NCBI GenBank assembly: GCA_938082375.1
Contig: CALKCJ010000007.1
Coordinates: 124,001-188,000 of the forward strand
DNA from: an uncultured Thermomicrobiaceae bacterium
GTDB taxonomy: Bacteria > Chloroflexota > Chloroflexia > Thermomicrobiales > Thermomicrobiaceae
DNA: 64,000 bases
Reading direction: 5' to 3'
Shown: positions 62,126-64,000 of the stretch, piece by piece
How the letters are laid out: each line of letters begins with the position of its first letter
Position numbering within the stretch: the first letter of the stretch is position 1
Notes under the pieces: generated by a model
Told to the model about the DNA's origin: nothing
Databases searched by the model: none
The model's input: the letters and a program-made list of their open reading frames with translations, nothing else
Made by a program: the position numbers and the translations under genes

Positions 62126-62798
62126 CCTCAGCAACCTCCAGTAATGCCCGCTCGATCTCACCGAGCTGCGTCCGGATCCGAGCATCGACGAAGCCGGTCG
62201 GCGTCGCGATGACACAGCTTCCGCGGTCGACATGCGGGTCGGTCGCCAGCTCCAACGGAGGCTGGTCATGGCCCCAGACGTCGAACAGCCAGCGTTCCAG
62301 GGTGTCCCGGTCATCGGGATGGACAAGGATCTGCGAAATCGGGCCAGCCGGCGCCTGGGTCAGTGCCGCGGCAGCCAGACGGGCGAGGAACTCCGGATCC
62401 CGTCGCACCTCGCGCCGGATGACCGCCTCGGCGATCTTCACTGCCAGGCGGATCAGCTCTTGGTAACACGCCCGGCGCAGCTCGTCCTCGCGGACGACGG
62501 CGTGCTCGACGAGCGAGCGGAAACGGCCGAACGTCCGCTCCATCTCTTCCCTTATCTGGCGCTGGGCCTCCCGCTGCGCTTCAGCTGCTGCCGCCGCCCG
62601 CATCGCCTCCCAAGCCGCCTGGCGCTCGCGCTCAGCGGCCTCGAGGATCGCCTGGGCTTCGGCTCGCGCCTGGATCAGGAGCTGGTCGGCCGCCGCGCGC
62701 GCCTCAGCCAGCAGGCGCACGGCCTCCGCGTAGTCGTGCCGCGAGGGCTGGGGCTCGACCGTGTACTCCTGCTCGATGGAAGTCCAGTGCTTCAGCAC
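62118..62798 (-). CDS. fliH: Flagellar assembly protein FliH
   Basis: A ~226-residue protein with a long Ala/Glu/Arg-rich helix (ARAEAQAILEAAERERQAAWEAMRA) and a V-ATPase-E-like C-terminal domain (ILVHPDDRDTLERWL, RGSCVIATPTGFVDARI). FliH regulates FliI. I used a GTG at 62798, just after the fliG stop; the upstream extension is inside fliG. Confidence 0.85.
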   Translation of the reverse strand: MLKHWTSIEQEYTVEPQPSRHDYAEAVRLLAEARAAADQLLIQARAEAQAILEAAERERQAAWEAMRAAAAAEAQREAQRQIREEMERTFGRFRSLVEHAVVREDELRRACYQELIRLAVKIAEAVIRREVRRDPEFLARLAAAALTQAPAGPISQILVHPDDRDTLERWLFDVWGHDQPPLELATDPHVDRGSCVIATPTGFVDARIRTQLGEIERALLEVAEDV

Positions 62799-62805
62799 GC
62801 GTCGG

Positions 62806-63834
62806 TTACCCAAGTAACCGCTCCTCCCCGCGCGAGATGACGATCTCTTCGGCTTCCTCCAAGCGCCGGACGATCGAGACAATGCGCTGCTGCGCCTCCT
62901 CGACAGCCCGGATCCGCACCGGTCCCAGGTACGAGATCTCCTCCCGCAGCAGCTCGGCTGCCCGGCTCGACATGTTGCTGAAGATGTGCTCCTTGAGGTC
63001 GTCGCGCGCCGCCTTGAGCGCCAACGCCAGATCGCGCATATCTACCTCGCGCAGCACACGCTGCAGCGAGCGGTCGTCGAGAAGAATCAAGTCATCGAAC
63101 GTGAACATCAGCTTGCGCACTTCCTCAGCGAGCTCCGGATCGGTCTCGGTGAGCCGCTCGAGGATGTGCCGCTCGGTGCTGCGATCGACCGTCGTCAAGA
63201 TGGCGACTAGGTGTCCGGTTCCGCCGACGCTCCGGGTGTCCTGGTTGATCAGGGACGAGAGGCGTCGGCGCATGATCTCTTCGACGCGATTGATGATCTC
63301 GGGCGGCGTTCGATCCATGGTCGCGATGCGGCGCGCGACCTCGGCTTGCAGATCCTCCCCCAGGTTGGTCAATACAGCGGCCGCCTGCACCGGCTGCAGA
63401 TGCGAGAGGATGAGCGCGATGGTCTGGGGATGCTCGTTCTGAAGGAACGTCGCCATCTGCCGGGGATCGGACTTGCGCAGGAACTCGAACGGCGCCGGTG
63501 GGTGGGTGGCCACCACCCGCTCGATCAACACGGTCGCCCTGTCCGGCCCCAGCGCCTTCGACAGCATTTCCTTGGCGTACTCCACACCACCAGTAGCGAC
63601 ATAGCGATGAGCGAGCACGACCTCGTGCGCCTCGCTGACGACGGAGGCGACTTCCTCTTCGGTCAGCCGATCCATCATGGCGACCTTGACAGTTAAGGCC
63701 TCGATCTCGTGCTCTCGCAGGTGCTGGAGCACCCGAGCCGAGAGATCGGGCCCGAGCGCGACTAAGAGCGCCGCAGCTTTAGTTGCGCCGGTGAGGGGCT
63801 GGCGCCCGGTGCGTACCGAGAGCTGGTTGACCAT
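62806..63834 (-). CDS. fliG: Flagellar motor switch protein FliG
   Basis: A 342-residue FliG. The middle motif is EHPQTIALILSHL (FliM-binding region), and the C-terminal torque helix region is MFTFDDLILLDDRSLQRVLREVD. It forms the C-ring with FliM/FliN and binds FliF at its N-terminus (GATKAAALLVALGPDLSARVL). It starts 3 bp after the fliF stop. Confidence 0.94.
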   Translation of the reverse strand: MVNQLSVRTGRQPLTGATKAAALLVALGPDLSARVLQHLREHEIEALTVKVAMMDRLTEEEVASVVSEAHEVVLAHRYVATGGVEYAKEMLSKALGPDRATVLIERVVATHPPAPFEFLRKSDPRQMATFLQNEHPQTIALILSHLQPVQAAAVLTNLGEDLQAEVARRIATMDRTPPEIINRVEEIMRRRLSSLINQDTRSVGGTGHLVAILTTVDRSTERHILERLTETDPELAEEVRKLMFTFDDLILLDDRSLQRVLREVDMRDLALALKAARDDLKEHIFSNMSSRAAELLREEISYLGPVRIRAVEEAQQRIVSIVRRLEEAEEIVISRGEERLLG

Positions 63835-63837
63835 GCC

Positions 63838-64000
63838 TCACTCCTCGCTCAACCACGAGCGCACGAGTTGGGCCACCATCGCCGGGTCGCGACGGGCGAG
63901 TTCCTGGAGTTCCTTGAACTGCGGCGGAGGGCTCGCTGGCGGTGGTGCCGGGATCTCGGCCGTACTCGCCGCGCCGAGGCCCCCGCTGACCGACCCACCC
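63838..64000 (-). CDS. fliF: C-terminal end of FliF (partial)
   Basis: The last ~53 codons of a gene that runs off the window end. The reading frame gives a Pro-rich linker, then FKELQELARRDPAMVAQLVRSWLSEE and a TGA. The pattern VAQLVRSWL is the FliG-binding helix of FliF, and the position before fliG agrees. Confidence 0.8.
   Translation of the reverse strand, partial: GGSVSGGLGAASTAEIPAPPPASPPPQFKELQELARRDPAMVAQLVRSWLSEE

Overview
The window is GC-rich bacterial DNA with tightly packed genes. Gene content and protein style fit Chloroflexota, most likely class Thermomicrobia (a Thermomicrobium- or Sphaerobacter-like organism): multi-BON proteins, DUF2203 and DUF4388 proteins, a sortase with an LPXTG protein, and a complete-looking flagellar export/hook block. 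This assignment is inferred from family content; there is no rRNA to confirm it. I found no tRNA, rRNA, CRISPR array, intact IS element or replication origin.

Layout. 0.1-6.4 kb: mixed housekeeping genes (GNAT, small stress-type membrane protein, DUF2203, EamA exporter, GDP-mannose 4,6-dehydratase), then a superfamily-1 helicase preceded by a frameshifted RelE-like gene. 6.7-9.8 kb: a FecCD-type metal/cofactor ABC importer ending in a 13-bp hairpin. 9.9-22.6 kb: aldehyde dehydrogenase, AI-2E-type permease, MFS transporter, PdxH, HIT protein, PfkB sugar kinase, serine hydrolase, SDR and a membrane-anchored sulfite-oxidase-type molybdoenzyme. 22.9-26.6 kb: YbaK deacylase, then a decay zone (response-regulator remnant, frameshifted HepT toxin with an MntA antitoxin lacking one catalytic Asp), ComM, and an intact-looking HEPN/MNT pair.

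26.7-30.5 kb: Hsp20 and triple-BON protein, then a string of unrecognised small genes and a DUF4388 protein, driven by near-consensus promoters that carry palindromes. 30.6-33.8 kb: an exopolysaccharide operon (GT4 glycosyltransferase, Wzz-like chain-length regulator, and a Wzz-ATPase fusion with a ruined Walker A). 34-38.7 kb: GNAT, DinB-like and roadblock-like proteins, then a TTG-started ArsR regulator with its own palindromic operator heading a sulfur-type operon (FmdB zinc ribbon, DUF302, MBL-rhodanese, rhodanese). 38.9-42.5 kb: arginase-fold protein and YfhO-like membrane protein. 42.6-48.3 kb: a complete branched-chain amino-acid (Liv) ABC importer, facing a 3-hydroxyisobutyrate-dehydrogenase-type enzyme. 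49.4-51.3 kb: a GAF-GGDEF-EAL protein with degenerate GGDEF.

51.6-64 kb, all minus strand: fliF(end)-fliG-fliH-fliI-fliJ-(M23+SLT peptidoglycan hydrolase)-flgB-fliK-flgD-flgE, followed 30 bp later by an 891-residue beta-helix protein ending in LPNTG and, 17 bp further on, a sortase. The flagellar genes overlap or nearly touch and probably form one transcription unit that runs into the sortase/substrate pair. The EAL protein downstream suggests c-di-GMP control of motility or attachment, but that link is inferred from position only.

The best candidates for new biology are the sortase plus LPXTG beta-helix protein on the end of the flagellar operon, the regulated promoter and unknown-gene set at 28-30.5 kb, the repeated GTACGTAC promoter element, and the structured-looking leader upstream of the EAL gene.
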